Assembly (NCBI GenBank): GCA_038380795.1
Contig: CM076260.1
Coordinates: 76,483,843-76,547,842 of the forward strand
Reading direction: 5' to 3'
Length of the DNA: 64,000 nt
DNA from: Pyrocephalus nanus
Taxonomy: Eukaryota > Chordata > Aves > Passeriformes > Tyrannidae
The notes under the pieces were generated by a model. That model saw only the letters and a list, made by a program, of their open reading frames with translations, searched no databases and was not told where the DNA came from. Made by a program: the position numbers and the translations under genes. Positions 49,406 to 60,550 of this stretch are shown here, piece by piece (the first letter of the stretch is position 1; each line of letters opens with the position of its first letter).

Positions 49406-50199
49406 GTAGCCAGTCATCTGCCTTAGACCCTTCTGAAACATGCTTCCTGTAGTACAAAAATGCTGAAAGTAGCTGTATAGACTTGTTGACTAAAGTCTCA
49501 ATTCTTTATCTATGTTCATGAGGAGTAGCACATTGATCTTACTTGTGCAGCTTTTCATCTGTTGAGACTTTGTAGGAAAAATATCAAAATCAGCTTTACA
49601 TTATAGAATTGGTGATGATCAGTATTTCTTATTTCTTCTTCTGCTGCATTACTGTCTAAAAGATGGGGTAACTTGGCAGATGTCATAGTAAAACAAATGC
49701 TTTGAAGCTGAGATAAAGTATTTTGAAATTGAATTGATTCTTGGATTAAGTAAAATTTTACGATTATTTTGAGAAACTCTGAACCTCAAGCAATCTGACA
49801 TTTAAATTCATATCTGCTCATGTTCTGTCATCTGGTTTTAAAACCTAAAAAAAGGCTGAATTATTTGTGGAACTAAGACTTTATAGTGAAACTGTTACAG
49901 TCAAACATTGCAAATCACTGTTGGGGGTTAATTGTCCCTTGTTTCCAGTTCTGTTTCTCAAATGTATTGACCTTATTCAGAAGAGACATTGTGGAATAAG
50001 GCCAATTTTCTTTACCCACCTGGATATCTAAAACCACTATCCTAGTTCTCTTGTATAGATAGTCTCTTGTTTCTGTTTGCACTGGAGAAAGGAGGCTGAA
50101 AGTAAGGGATGGTAAAGATCAATCATCTACACAAATTCTTACTTATTTTAGAGAGAAGAAAGAGCCTTAATAAAATCTCGTACTGCTATTCTAATGTTT

Positions 50200-50470
50200 G
50201 GACCAGATAATACGCTAATTCAGCTTTAATTACAGGTGATTAATTTCATCAGTCTGGAGCACATGGGATGTTAGGAAAATTGTTTGCCTGAAGCACCTTT
50301 GTTTAAATAAGCAGTGACACGATATATCAACATTAATCATGACCTTAAATGAAAGTTAACATTTTTTCCCTGTTTTGGGGCCAGTTTGCCATAGCATTGG
50401 AGGATGTGGGCTGCAGAGGAATTAAAGACTTTACTTTCCAGATGTTATTAATTTTAATGAGAAATGAAAA
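50200..50470. other. Possible conserved non-coding element
   Basis: This repeat-free block has homeodomain-like CTTTAATTACAGG and GATTAATTTCATC strings and an ACCTTTGTTT string that fits a TCF/LEF- or SOX-like core. It also has a CpG in GACACGATATATC. It has no useful open frame. It is included only as a candidate from its texture. Confidence 0.2.
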
Positions 50471-51124
50471 TTCTTCTTAGCCTACTAATTCCTTTTTAGC
50501 TATTTTTTATTAAGATTTTTCCCTTTACATGCACCTTTAAAAGTACCTTTAAGTTCTCTAGGCACCAAAGAGCTTTAGAGATTTCTGTTTCTAATATGTG
50601 TTACAAATGAAAAATAGATTATTTTAAATTTTAACAAGTGCAGACTGTTCTTTAGGGAAAGTTTAGATGCTAAATGTAAATTTGCAGTGTACCTAGTAAA
50701 TGTTGCTATCATTTCCCTTAAAAATTGCCAATCACACTGGGTGGAATTAATCTTATCTTGATGTAAGCATTGAAAATAGATCAAATAAATTGCACTTTAC
50801 AAGGGTCTATTTTCCTTGTTCTGATCAGAAGATGAGCTGCACTTAAATAGTTCAGATACCACTATATACATCACGGTTGTCTACAAGATATATTTTGTCC
50901 ACTTTGATTGAACTGGGGTAGGGGAGGTATTTTTCACAGTTATTGTCCCAATGTTCATGGTTGGTTCTTTTAAGCCCTCAGTCTTCTTTTTAAAGGAGGC
51001 CATTTATAGAAAGTTTTACTGCAAGACATGTATGTGATCCTGCCCTGCCACTTCTTTTATTAAGCCTTTCTTTCTAGCTGTTCTTTTTATGAGACAGGAC
51101 TATAATGTTTCAGTAGTAATAAGT

Positions 51125-51200
51125 ATAGAGAAAGTGAAGATAGTCCCTGCACCAAAGAGGTCTAAGTTTAAAAATAGGAAAAGAAACCATGGACAAATAT
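51125..51200 (+). repeat. Ancient amniote SINE-like fragment
   Basis: ATAGTCCCTGCACCAAAGAG followed by GTCTAAGTTTAAAAATAGGA resembles the internal block (CAGTCCCTGCCCCAAAGAG then TTACAATCTAAATAG) of the same old repeat seen at 8222-8390. It is short and diverged. Confidence 0.45.
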
Positions 51201-54200
51201 GTCAGTATGATAATGATGATCTTGTGCCAATAGCCTAACAGTGACCTGTATGTTTTATGTACAAAGGAAATTTTGCCAAAAGCTGGGCTGAATGCTTAAT
51301 TGTAGTTATTACCAGATAACAAAAACAGTAAATGCAGGACAAAAAGGGGTATCCCATTTTGGAGTGGAAAGCCTGGTGGTTGTGTGAGTAGTGGCAGTGC
51401 TGAATCATGTCTCAAATGGCCAGTTGCAGTGATCTGATGAGGTGTCCTGTTGAATACTTGCCTGAATACTGTCAGTGAGGCCAAAAGCTGTGCTGTTTTA
51501 TGCTTTTTATGGTGATTGTCATTATCAGGCATGGATAGCAAAGCAAATGTGTGCAGATTAGGTGATTTTGCAAGGTTGTAACGTTTTCAGTTGCAATTGA
51601 GACTTGTGTCAAAAAGCTAGCAAAAATCTAATGCTGTCAGAATTTTATTAGAAGACAGTTCTAGCTTTTTAACATGCTATTTCTTTTTCTTCTTGAACTT
51701 TCATCAGGATCCCTTTATTTCAAGCTGTCATTGCACGAGGAAACAAAGTTCTATGGAAGTCTCTGTATTTAGGTTTTAGAGAGAGCTACCTGCCTACGAC
51801 TTCCACTGACATTAGTTGAGCCCACAGTGCCCAGTACTTCTGAAACAGCTTTTTAAAATCTAACTTAAGGAGTAAACATGTACCATGAATCTGACTTCTA
51901 CCTTGCTGAAAACAAACAAAGCTTAAGACGGAAAAATATGTTGTCTCTTGACTTGGGAGGGGGAATAGTTAATGGACAGTATTTTTATGCAGTCCTGACT
52001 GCTGTTTCCCACCCTTCTGCTACAAGGATTCAAGTACCTGTGTTGTGGAGCAGATTAAAGTAACTGCTGTTGCTTAATCAGGCTCTTGTTTTCCTTTTGC
52101 TAGTGGGTTATTTCCACCCTGATGCCCACTGCCCCATGGCTATGCTGTTTGGAGGGGCATCATGGGTGGGGGTGAGGAGGGATGGCTGGGGAGCTGAAAG
52201 AGGGGTTGCTGAGAGACGGAATGAAGAGGAAGTAAAGCTCAAGGGGAGGAATGGGGCCATTGGAGGAAAGAATACCCCTGCCTGTTTTAGTGGCACCAAG
52301 TTAATGTGAAATCATATCTTTTCATGCCTGTTCTAACAGACAGGCCTGTTTCTGATATGATCTCTTGATCCTCAGTTGTACCACCAGTGCTTGAAGAATC
52401 ACATGGAAGATATTTAATATTATGTTAATTTTTAGTTAAACTTTATTTCGCCATTAAACTTAAGTGTCAAAATTCAGAGCATGGTGATGGCCCTGCACTG
52501 CTGGCAGAGTTGGTCACTTTTACCCTCTGGTCCTACCTAGCATGTTGTGTGGATTTAGTGCCACAGGTGTAGAAGCACTCAGGTAATTCAAATGTTGCAT
52601 CGTTCACTTCTTGCATGATTACAATTTGATGATTTCATTATTTTGTTAATACGATCTATGCTATTTGATTGCATGGTGGGTAGCTTTCACATTAAAAACA
52701 GAAAAGTCAAGCATGAAACCTTAGAACAATTGTATGGTTGATATTTTAGCTAGACAAAGAGCATTTCTTTAACATTTGAAAATTAAAATTCTCTTATGTA
52801 TGACCCCATCACAATCAATGCAGAATATATTTCAGATGAATTTATCTCAGTTTTGAAACTTCTCTATCACTGGTAGTTTGAAAAAGTATGATAGTGAAAT
52901 ATTACCACAGCTCAACCTATTTGTATGTGTATGCGGAGACTCCAATTTCAAGCTTTTTAATCTATTTTTAATTTTTTATCAATAATTAAACAAATGGAAA
53001 TTGAATCCTTGGAATTCAGTAAAACTCTTGGTTGCTTTATTTTTGCATCAGAAACCTCACTTCTATTTTTCTGCTGAGTATGGGAATGTATTTGCAAAAT
53101 TTTGCTGTATCATCTACATTTGAAGAGCAAGACTGGCAATATAAAAAGAGATTTTCTGTCTGCCTTTGTCTTGAAGAGGAAATAATTCTGATTCTCTTTC
53201 TTCCTGTACTAGTGTGATAAGGTGAAAGAACTGAAGTGTACAGTTGCTAGCATAAGGTAACTTTAAAATGCACAGCACTGCATATTAGTATCAGAATTTT
53301 ATAAAATATTTTTAGTAACTGTTTAGTCATGGCCTTTTATGAAAGATATTTAGGTTTTGAACTGCATAGCTTACATTTCAGCAGTTTATGTTGTGGAACC
53401 ACTGTCCTTCCCTTTCAGTTGCATACAAGACTTCTGGCAATTTTAGCTATTATATGCCTGAGGAATTTATATGCAATATATCTGTTCTTTAATAAACTTT
53501 AACTTCTGTGGAAGAAGTTATTGCAGAGGCATAAGGTGTTTCACAGAGGTACTGGCTGAGGTTCTCCAGGGGTCCCTAGAACACCTGATTAAGGCTATTA
53601 GAGAGTAAGTAAGGAGTAAGAGATTAATAATGTAGGGGTACAGTCCTTGGCAAAAGATCATGGATTGATTACTGAGTATTGGTAATTTTCTTCTAGCCGC
53701 TTTCTCAGAACTTGGATGTTTAACTCTTTTTTCCCAGTTTCCTGACTTTGTAGCTATAAATAATGGTGTTTCTTTAACTGTAAAGCTGCTTTTAAGAATT
53801 ATACTTTCTTTTTAAAATGAATGGCAAATTAGAAAATTTGTCTAAGTGCTAGTTATTTAATATTAGACCATTAATTTTCAATTAATTTTAGTGGAGAACA
53901 CTTTGCATTATAAATTGTCAGTGCAATTCTCTACTCCACTGTCTGGGGTGAACGTCAAAAAGACAAAATTTTTTTATTGGGATGGTGAAATGTATTTGAT
54001 ATAGATGGAGACATGATGCACTTCCATCTGTCTTGGCTTGCCTTTTTTTTTTTTTAGTATCTGAATTAATTTGACTTAATGCTTGTTCACTATCTCTGTC
54101 CATTAGCTCCCTTTTTTCTTGATGTTGCTTTTCTGCAGGTTTTCCTTCAACAGAGCTGAATAGTAATGTCTGTCAATTTTGTTAAAAATAATACTGGACA

Positions 54201-54295
54201 GATTTTTTTTTTTTTTAAACTGCAGTGCATAAATTTTGGATATTACAGAAGGAAAAGGTATTAGCTGGTATTTATTGTTTCTTGATTAGTATTCC

Positions 54296-54315
54296 TTTTT
54301 TTTTTTTTTTTTTTT
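54296..54315. repeat. Poly-T tract (20 T)
   Basis: Twenty uninterrupted T bases, simple sequence only. Confidence 0.95.
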
Positions 54316-55878
54316 GCTATACCATAAAAGCTAGTCTGTTGTGCATTTATTGGTACAGATAGAATTCCCATGATCACCTACCTGTTTTGCACTTAAAGTG
54401 AATTTAGTGTTTATGAAAGTCTTGAAGAAGTTACTGGCACTAACAGAAGTCTGTCTGAGCAACCTACAAAGTACATGGAATTTTTTTCTATCTGTTTCAT
54501 GGTCCACAGCTTTTCCATCAAGGAACCACATGTGAGAATGAAAAAAAGAGATTTGGTTTTGCATTGTATCTTGTTATTTATTTTTGGGATTGGAGGAGAG
54601 ATTTGTTTTTCCCCCTTTTTCCCTTTTCTAGTATTTTTTGTTTGTTTTTGTCTGCTCGAAGATATTGATGGCTCATATAAGGTTACTGTCAGAAATACTA
54701 ATTAAATATAATGATAGTAGTTATTTTTAGGTTTATTTGCCAAGTAGAACCTGAACAGCGTTAGTTTTCCCTGTAATATCTAGTGAAAGGGGAGCTTTGC
54801 ACTCCCTCTTACAGTTCAGCACTGAAATGTAATACATAATTTATGAACTGATAAACAAGCTTATAATGACCAATAGGATTTTACTTCTTATGCCTTATAC
54901 ATGTCTGTAGCTACAGAGGACAGAGAATGTACTCTTGGCAATTTGTTGGCATTTTATATAAATTCTGCTTTTCCGTAAGGCTAATAAAAAATTTTGTACT
55001 TCATTCTGATATCATCTTTAAAATCTTTTATGTATATTAATTAAGTCAAGATTACTGTGTAGAATCATAATATTTGGAAAGAAATGTGATCTCTTGAGTC
55101 TGTCTTTTACTCTGCGTATTTTTTTCAGGAAACTGGTTTTGTTTCTATGGAGCCATAACATATGTCATACCTGCTGCTATTATCTGTCCTTGCCCCCATT
55201 TAAAAAAATGACTGTGAGGATTTTTAAGCAAATGCTGTTCTGCAGTCACTGCTCAATTTAGATTGAATGGGCAGGATTTATACATAATGCTGTCGAGGTT
55301 TATTTGTATATAATATTGTATAGGTGTCTCTTACATAGCCTTGGAAACCATATAATAGTATTAGACCAAGGTGGGGAGCCAAAAACACAAACCAGGGAGC
55401 CTTTCATGCCAGACAGAAGAGATTCTGGAATTTTTTTCCTAGATAAGGTGAAAAAATACTCCTATAATATAGCCAAATCTGCTTCTCTCTAAAAGTGCAT
55501 ACATCAGTATCGTGTTCTATGAGGTAACCTTTAGTATAAACTGAGATGATGTCAGGATACCATTTTTTTGAAAAATATACTGCTCTACCTGTCAAGGAGA
55601 TAATTTTTTTCCCCCTAGAAATAATGGGAGGAATTGAAGAAATGAAGTATTCTGCAAGTTAAGTGTCTGGAATTTTTAGATGTGGTGAAGGAATAGACAT
55701 AAATAAAATGTTCAAGCTAGAAATCAGGCAGCTGAAATCCTTTAAGAGGCCTTAAGAGAAAAAGTTTGATGTTCAGAAAAATGTTATTTCTTAAAAAAAC
55801 CCCAAAACCCAGCAAATTTTAATGTTATTGATTTTTGAGTGATGTAGAAATAACTTTTTATTTGTTTTTGGTTTGTAG

Positions 55879-55970
55879 GAAAGGAAAAGCGTCGCTTTCA
55901 GTTATTTGGTAAATTAGTCCAGGGATTTAAGAAGGGGAAAAGCTATGCTAGATACTTCTGCCTCAAAACA
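55879..55970 (+). other. Candidate internal exon (unconfirmed)
   Basis: A T/G-rich tract ending TTTGGTTTGTAG precedes position 55879, and GTGAGT follows at 55971. In the frame that uses two bases to finish a split codon, the 92 bases are open for 30 codons, giving a basic peptide containing RRFQLFGKLVQGFKKGKSY and then ARYFCLKT. The other two frames hit stops. Two adjacent CpGs (CGTCGC) fall on Arg codons, which is slightly suggestive of coding in a CpG-poor region. I recognise no protein family. The donor context (ACA before GTGAGT) is weaker than consensus, and 30 open codons are easily met by chance in purine-rich DNA. Confidence 0.2.
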
Positions 55971-58720
55971 GTGAGTGTATTGCTTTGTAATTGATCTTGC
56001 TGACAAAGTTGATCTCACATTTTGGGTTTGCAAACCTGATTAGAGATTCAGCCAAGTATCCCAAAGCAGAAGAGTGCTAATTGTGACATTAAAGTCATTC
56101 ATGCAGCTTTTTAACTGTAGAATAATACTAAATGTTAAGATATGGATTTCATTTCTGCATGAAATTAAAATGATAGAAATCTCAAAGATCATTTGCAATT
56201 AAAAAAGATTTATTTTGCAGTTTTAAAGTTGTAAATCAAATGTTCTGTATGTTCCATTCAGAGTATTAATCTCCCAGTAGAGAAATATTAATGCTGGTTT
56301 GCAAATTGTTAGCAAAACTCAATCTGTTCAGGGAAACTGAAAGCAAAATGAAGCAGAGGAAGAGGAAAGAATGATAGAGAACTTTTTTTGGAGGTAAATA
56401 AGAAGGCAGTATCTTCTTAGTGTAGGAAAGTTTTAAGGCCAAAAGGAAATCTAATTGGTCTGAAAGGAATAATACATCAGAGAGGGAAAAAATAGAATTA
56501 TAGAACCTCAAGAAATATTTTTTTGTGAACATATATATTAAATAAAAATAAAATGTAGTTTGAAAATCAAAATAAATTTCCTAACCCTCATAATGATTAG
56601 CTTCTCAGTTCAGATCTGTGTAAGAGAAAGCAGGTACATTTAAGATGGAGGGAATTTAGGGAAATTATGTGATATCTGCAATAGCAGGGGATTTATTCCT
56701 TGACCTAGGAAATCACTTGTAATTCTCTTCCTATATTAGAAACTTCCCTATTCTAGGACCTAATTTCTTTTAATGTTGCATGATAGAAAGTATAGTTTAG
56801 ACACTAAAATTGATTTCTGAAAATATTTTATTAGGTGTTGGCTTCACCACAGACTTTCACTGCTTCATGCAGTCCTTCTGGTTCCCCATGCTGAATACTA
56901 CGAGTACTAATAGTTTTGATTCACAACTGTCTTTTAAGGGTGGCATTTCAACAGCAGTTGTGAGGCCCTCAGGTAATTAATAATTTAGGAAATTAATGTT
57001 ACTCAAGATTTTGCTACCCCGCTGTTTCTTTGAGGAAATGACTTTTGGTCTGACAAAAAGTTGTTTAGTGATTTCTGACTGGTGCTAACCAATACTTCTC
57101 TGAAAATTCGTGAGGAGAAAGGGTTTATGACTCAATAAAACCCAGGCAGCAGGTCTTGGTGCTTCTGCAGTCAGGTAGGCTAAATCCACGTCAGGACCTG
57201 GACGAATCTAGGGCAGCTCTCTCTGCAGTAGGTTGTTGCTGAAAGCTGCCAGAATAGCCAGAAAGCCTCTGATAAAAGCATAAACCAGCAACACTGTTAA
57301 AAGCAGAAAACGACACACATAGAAGCAGAGGAACCTGTTAAGAGATGGCTCACTCAGTCTGAGCCAAGCAGTGTGCTGTGGCTGGTCTTAGTTCATGGAC
57401 TTTGCAAATAGACCCAGAATGGACTGGTGACTGAAACCTGGCAGATTTACATGATTCTAAACAGACTTAGCAATCAAGTGTCATTATTTAATGTAATTTT
57501 CAGTGCAGAATGATTGAGAGCCTTTGTTAGCTTTGTGTTACAAAAGTCCCAAACTAAAGATTTTCAGAATGAGGGAAAAGAATGAGTTTAATTATATCCT
57601 TTGTATACCTCACTCTGATTTCTTCTATTACTTAATTGACCAAGCTGATCGATATTTCAATTGAGAGATGGGAAACATAATCCTGACTTTTGAGGTTTTG
57701 GCAAGTTACGGACAGCCTTTTTGGCTCTGTTGTGTCACCTTTTGTAATAATGTTCTCTTTTTAAAATGTTTTATGCATTTACAAAGGCAGAAGTGTTATG
57801 ATGTATAATGTACTATAATCTTATCCCCATAAGATAAGGGGCTGTTATTCCTAGGTATAAGGAACTGAGATGGAATACTTATGGTCATCTGAAAGGAGAA
57901 AATACTTAGTCCACTGCCTTAGCTAGAAAGCCATCACTTCTCTGAATGTGCATTTTCTGTTTCAGCTAATTGTAGTATTTGAAGAGTTGAAGGGACATAT
58001 AGTCCCTTTTCCTGTGATATAGCATTTATTAAATAGAAAAAAAATCCATTTTTTCCTGTTACTTTATTTCAGTAACGAATGAAAACAGCATCAAGCTGAT
58101 TAAGGATAGCTATTGCTTCTGTATGGTTGGCTGCTGTGCTTCTTGTCTGCTGAAGTTTTTTGTTGGTTGGTCAGGACCAAAAGGGAGCTTTTAGCATGTC
58201 CTGAGGAAGGAGCCTTGTGCAGTCAAGTGACAAGTTCATTTTGGTCCCTCCTGGCTTCAGGACAAGTTTATACTGTGAGCTTATAGCCTAAGCTTATACC
58301 GCATATTTGATTTTGAGGCAGAGTGAATAGAATTACTGTTCTGATTTCCCATCAATTTGGTCACAGAGGGAAGAAGGGTTAGGGTGGCAAAACAGGAAAA
58401 ACTGGACTGAATCTCTCTATTTCTCATTTTTGGATGAGTAAGGACTGTGATAATTTAGTCCTAAAAGCCTTCTGCCCAGTATGATGAGATATTTCAATTA
58501 GTATAAGTGTTATAAAGGTCTGTATGTGCGTATCTGTACACCGGGTATTTATAGAGTGGTAGCCCTCAGAGAGATTTATTGTACTGCAGATCTATATTAT
58601 GTTATACAGTGCACAGATGCATGACAAAAATCCAACTCTTGCTATGTGTTTATTTCCCAAGCATAAGGCAAGATGTATTCTAAAGGCAGATGAAATGTAG
58701 AGAAGCACACAGCAAAGGGA

Positions 58721-58738
58721 CACACACACACACACACA
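58721..58738. repeat. (CA)n microsatellite
   Basis: Nine CA units, followed by an interrupted TACACA. Confidence 0.92.
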
Positions 58739-58794
58739 TACACATTTATCTTTGTGACCCCTTCACAGATTGCTATGGCTGTCCAGAGAAGGAG

Positions 58795-58990
58795 TAAACA
58801 CTATGGCGGGAGATTCATTTTAATTTGATTATCTGTCGTCTTTCAAGTGCAACATGATCACACCTAATTTTGAAGCAGTGCAGTATTTAAAGGAGTCTGT
58901 TTTCATTTAACTGGGCCATCTGATTTTGCATTCATTACGTAAGGATAATGTTAATTTTATGTAGCTTGTCGCTACAATAGTTACTTGCTC
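58795..58990. other. Possible conserved non-coding element
   Basis: The block is repeat-free and retains CpGs in ATGGCGGGAG, TGTCGTC, TTACGTAAGG and TTGTCGCTAC. It also has homeodomain-like TTTAATTTGATTATC and TTTGCATTCATTACG strings. No open frame is credible. Conservation is not tested. Confidence 0.22.
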
Positions 58991-59619
58991 TCTGGGAGAA
59001 ACCCTATGTGTCTAGGAACACTGATGCTCTTCTTGAGAAACTGTCACTCTGAAAATCATTTATTATACAAGCAAAAAAATTTTGGTAGTTTTACTACTAA
59101 TGATCACTTAGCTTTCAAATATGTTCCTGTTTAGAAGCTGCCCTGGGGACTCCTTTTCCTTCCCCAGCCACAATTGCATAGCAAAGTCTGGCAACAACAA
59201 TTGCTTACTCATGGAAAAATTAATATTAAGTAAGAAATATATGATTTTCTAGTTGTATAGATTGCTTTTCTGTTGTTTAATTTTTAATTGTATTTCTCTG
59301 TTCAGCTTATTCTGTTCTTTAAAATAATTTTGAGCTGAAAGTGATCTACCACAGTTTGTCTGCCACCTTAGAGTAGAAAAGTACATGCAGCTGATTTTTC
59401 TCTTCATTCAATCATCTAGCCCCCCCCATACTGATGAAATTGAGAAAGGAGCATTGTTTGAACCCTATCCAAAATCTAGGTGACAAAGGGAAGCCTGTTA
59501 TACTAGGGACTGGCTTATTATACTTTGAACATGGTAACTGTGTCCTCTTAATTTTCACTGTTCTGTTTTTACAGTTTACTTAGAATTCTTTTAACATGTT
59601 CTTTAGAATACAGTAAGTT

Positions 59620-59720
59620 AAGAAATTCTCTTCTGGGTCAAACCACTGGTCCATCTAGCTCTGTATTCTGACAGTGGCAGTAAAAGTGACAGGATTGTAT
59701 GTGGGCCTGTACACTTTCTA
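59620..59720 (+). repeat. Ancient sauropsid/amniote interspersed repeat fragment
   Basis: CTGGGTCAAACCACTGGTCC, then ATCTAGCTCTGTATTCTGAC and AGTGGCAGTAAAAGTGACAG match a repeat I recall as common in turtles, crocodilians and birds (GGGTCAGACCAATGGTCC, then ATCTAGCCCAGTATCCTG). The family name, probably in the CR1/L3 group, cannot be settled here. Confidence 0.5.
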
Positions 59721-59851
59721 CAGTCTCTTCCACTCAAATGTCTCCAGCATCTGTAGTTGCTGCACTGGGACTGTTAGAAAGGACACCCATCAATGTTCTC
59801 TCTTTATCATCTTTGGATGGAGAATTTATTGACCAGCAGCTTTTATCACTC

Positions 59852-60550
59852 AGTCACTGAATGATTGGTGTAAGAAGGGACCTCTATAGATCATCTAGTC
59901 CTGCTAAGGCAGGTTCATCTAGAACAGATAGTACAGAGTCACATCCAGGCAGGTTTTGAATATCTTCAGAGGAGACTCCAAAGCCTTTTTGGTCCACCTT
60001 TTCCAGTACTATATCACCCTCCAAGTAGACAAGTTTTTCCTTGTATTCAGGTGGAACTTTTTGTGTTACAGTTTGTGTCCGTTGCCCTCTTTTCCATTGC
60101 TGGGCACCACTTGAAAAGAGCCTGACTCCATTCTCTTGACACCTACCCTTAAGATATTAGTATGGATTGACAAGATCCTCTCTGCCATCTCTTCTCCAGG
60201 CTAAACAGGCTCAGCTCTTTCAGCCTTTCCTCATAAAAGAGATGGTCCAGTCCCTTAATGATCTTTACAGCCCTCCACTGCGCCTGATCCAGGAGCTCCA
60301 TGTCTCTCTTGTACTGAGGAGCCCAGAACTGGACACAGCACTCCAAATGCAGCCTTAGTAGCACTGAGTAGAGGGACCTGCTGGCCACCCTTTTCCTAAT
60401 GCACTCCAGGATACCATTGGCTGCCTTGACTGCAGGGGATCACTGCTGGCTCATGGTTAACTTGTCCACCATGACTCTCAGGTCCTTCTTATCAGCAGGT
60501 CAACCCCAAACCTGTACTGCTAGATAAGGTTATTCCTCCTAGATTCTGTG
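59852..60550 (-). mobile_element. CR1 LINE copy, about 700 bp, minus strand
   Basis: This is the longest CR1 copy in the window. On the plus strand it starts near GAATGATTGGTGTAAGAAGG (the reversed 3' end) and continues with GCAGGTTCATCTAGAACAGA, CAGGTGGAACTTTTTGTGTT, TTGCCCTCTTTTCCATTGCT, CTTCTCCAGGCTAAACAGGC, GAGCCCAGAACTGGACACAG, GCTCATGGTTAACTTGTCCA and AGCAGGTCAACCCCAAACCT. It covers the 3' UTR and the C-terminal part of ORF2. It is 5'-truncated near 60550 and carries several indels and stops, so it is not mobile. Confidence 0.95.
60149..60388 (-). pseudogene. CR1 ORF2 C-terminal remnant
   Basis: The minus-strand frame encodes about 79 residues. Residues from about 11 to 69 read like the end of the CR1 ORF2 polyprotein, downstream of the reverse-transcriptase core: [19 protein letters not shown], then a stretch ending LFSLEKRW. 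The family normally has [16 protein letters not shown] and LFSLEKRRLRGDL at these positions. The apparent ATG is incidental, because the real protein would start over a thousand codons upstream. Catalytic residues are not in this part. The last ten residues diverge, which suggests a frameshift near the end. Confidence 0.85.

Larger units (their letters stand above)
49406..55878. other. AT-rich non-coding stretch
   Basis: I see no gene. It holds an ancient repeat fragment (51125-51200) and a poly-T tract at 54296-54315. A GC-richer patch lies at about 52070-52310, with frames open on both strands and no recognisable domain. Confidence 0.5.
55979..59619. other. AT-rich non-coding stretch
   Basis: I see no gene. 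It includes the CA microsatellite at 58721-58738 and a candidate conserved block at 58795-58990. The segment 56830-57400 is somewhat GC-richer, but I cannot assign it to a repeat. Confidence 0.55.

Noticed and set aside
57800..57890. Possible MIR-like fragment (CTTATCCCCATAAG, then AAGGAACTGAGATGG)
   Set aside because: The match is confined to two short strings with changed spacing, too weak to list as a repeat.
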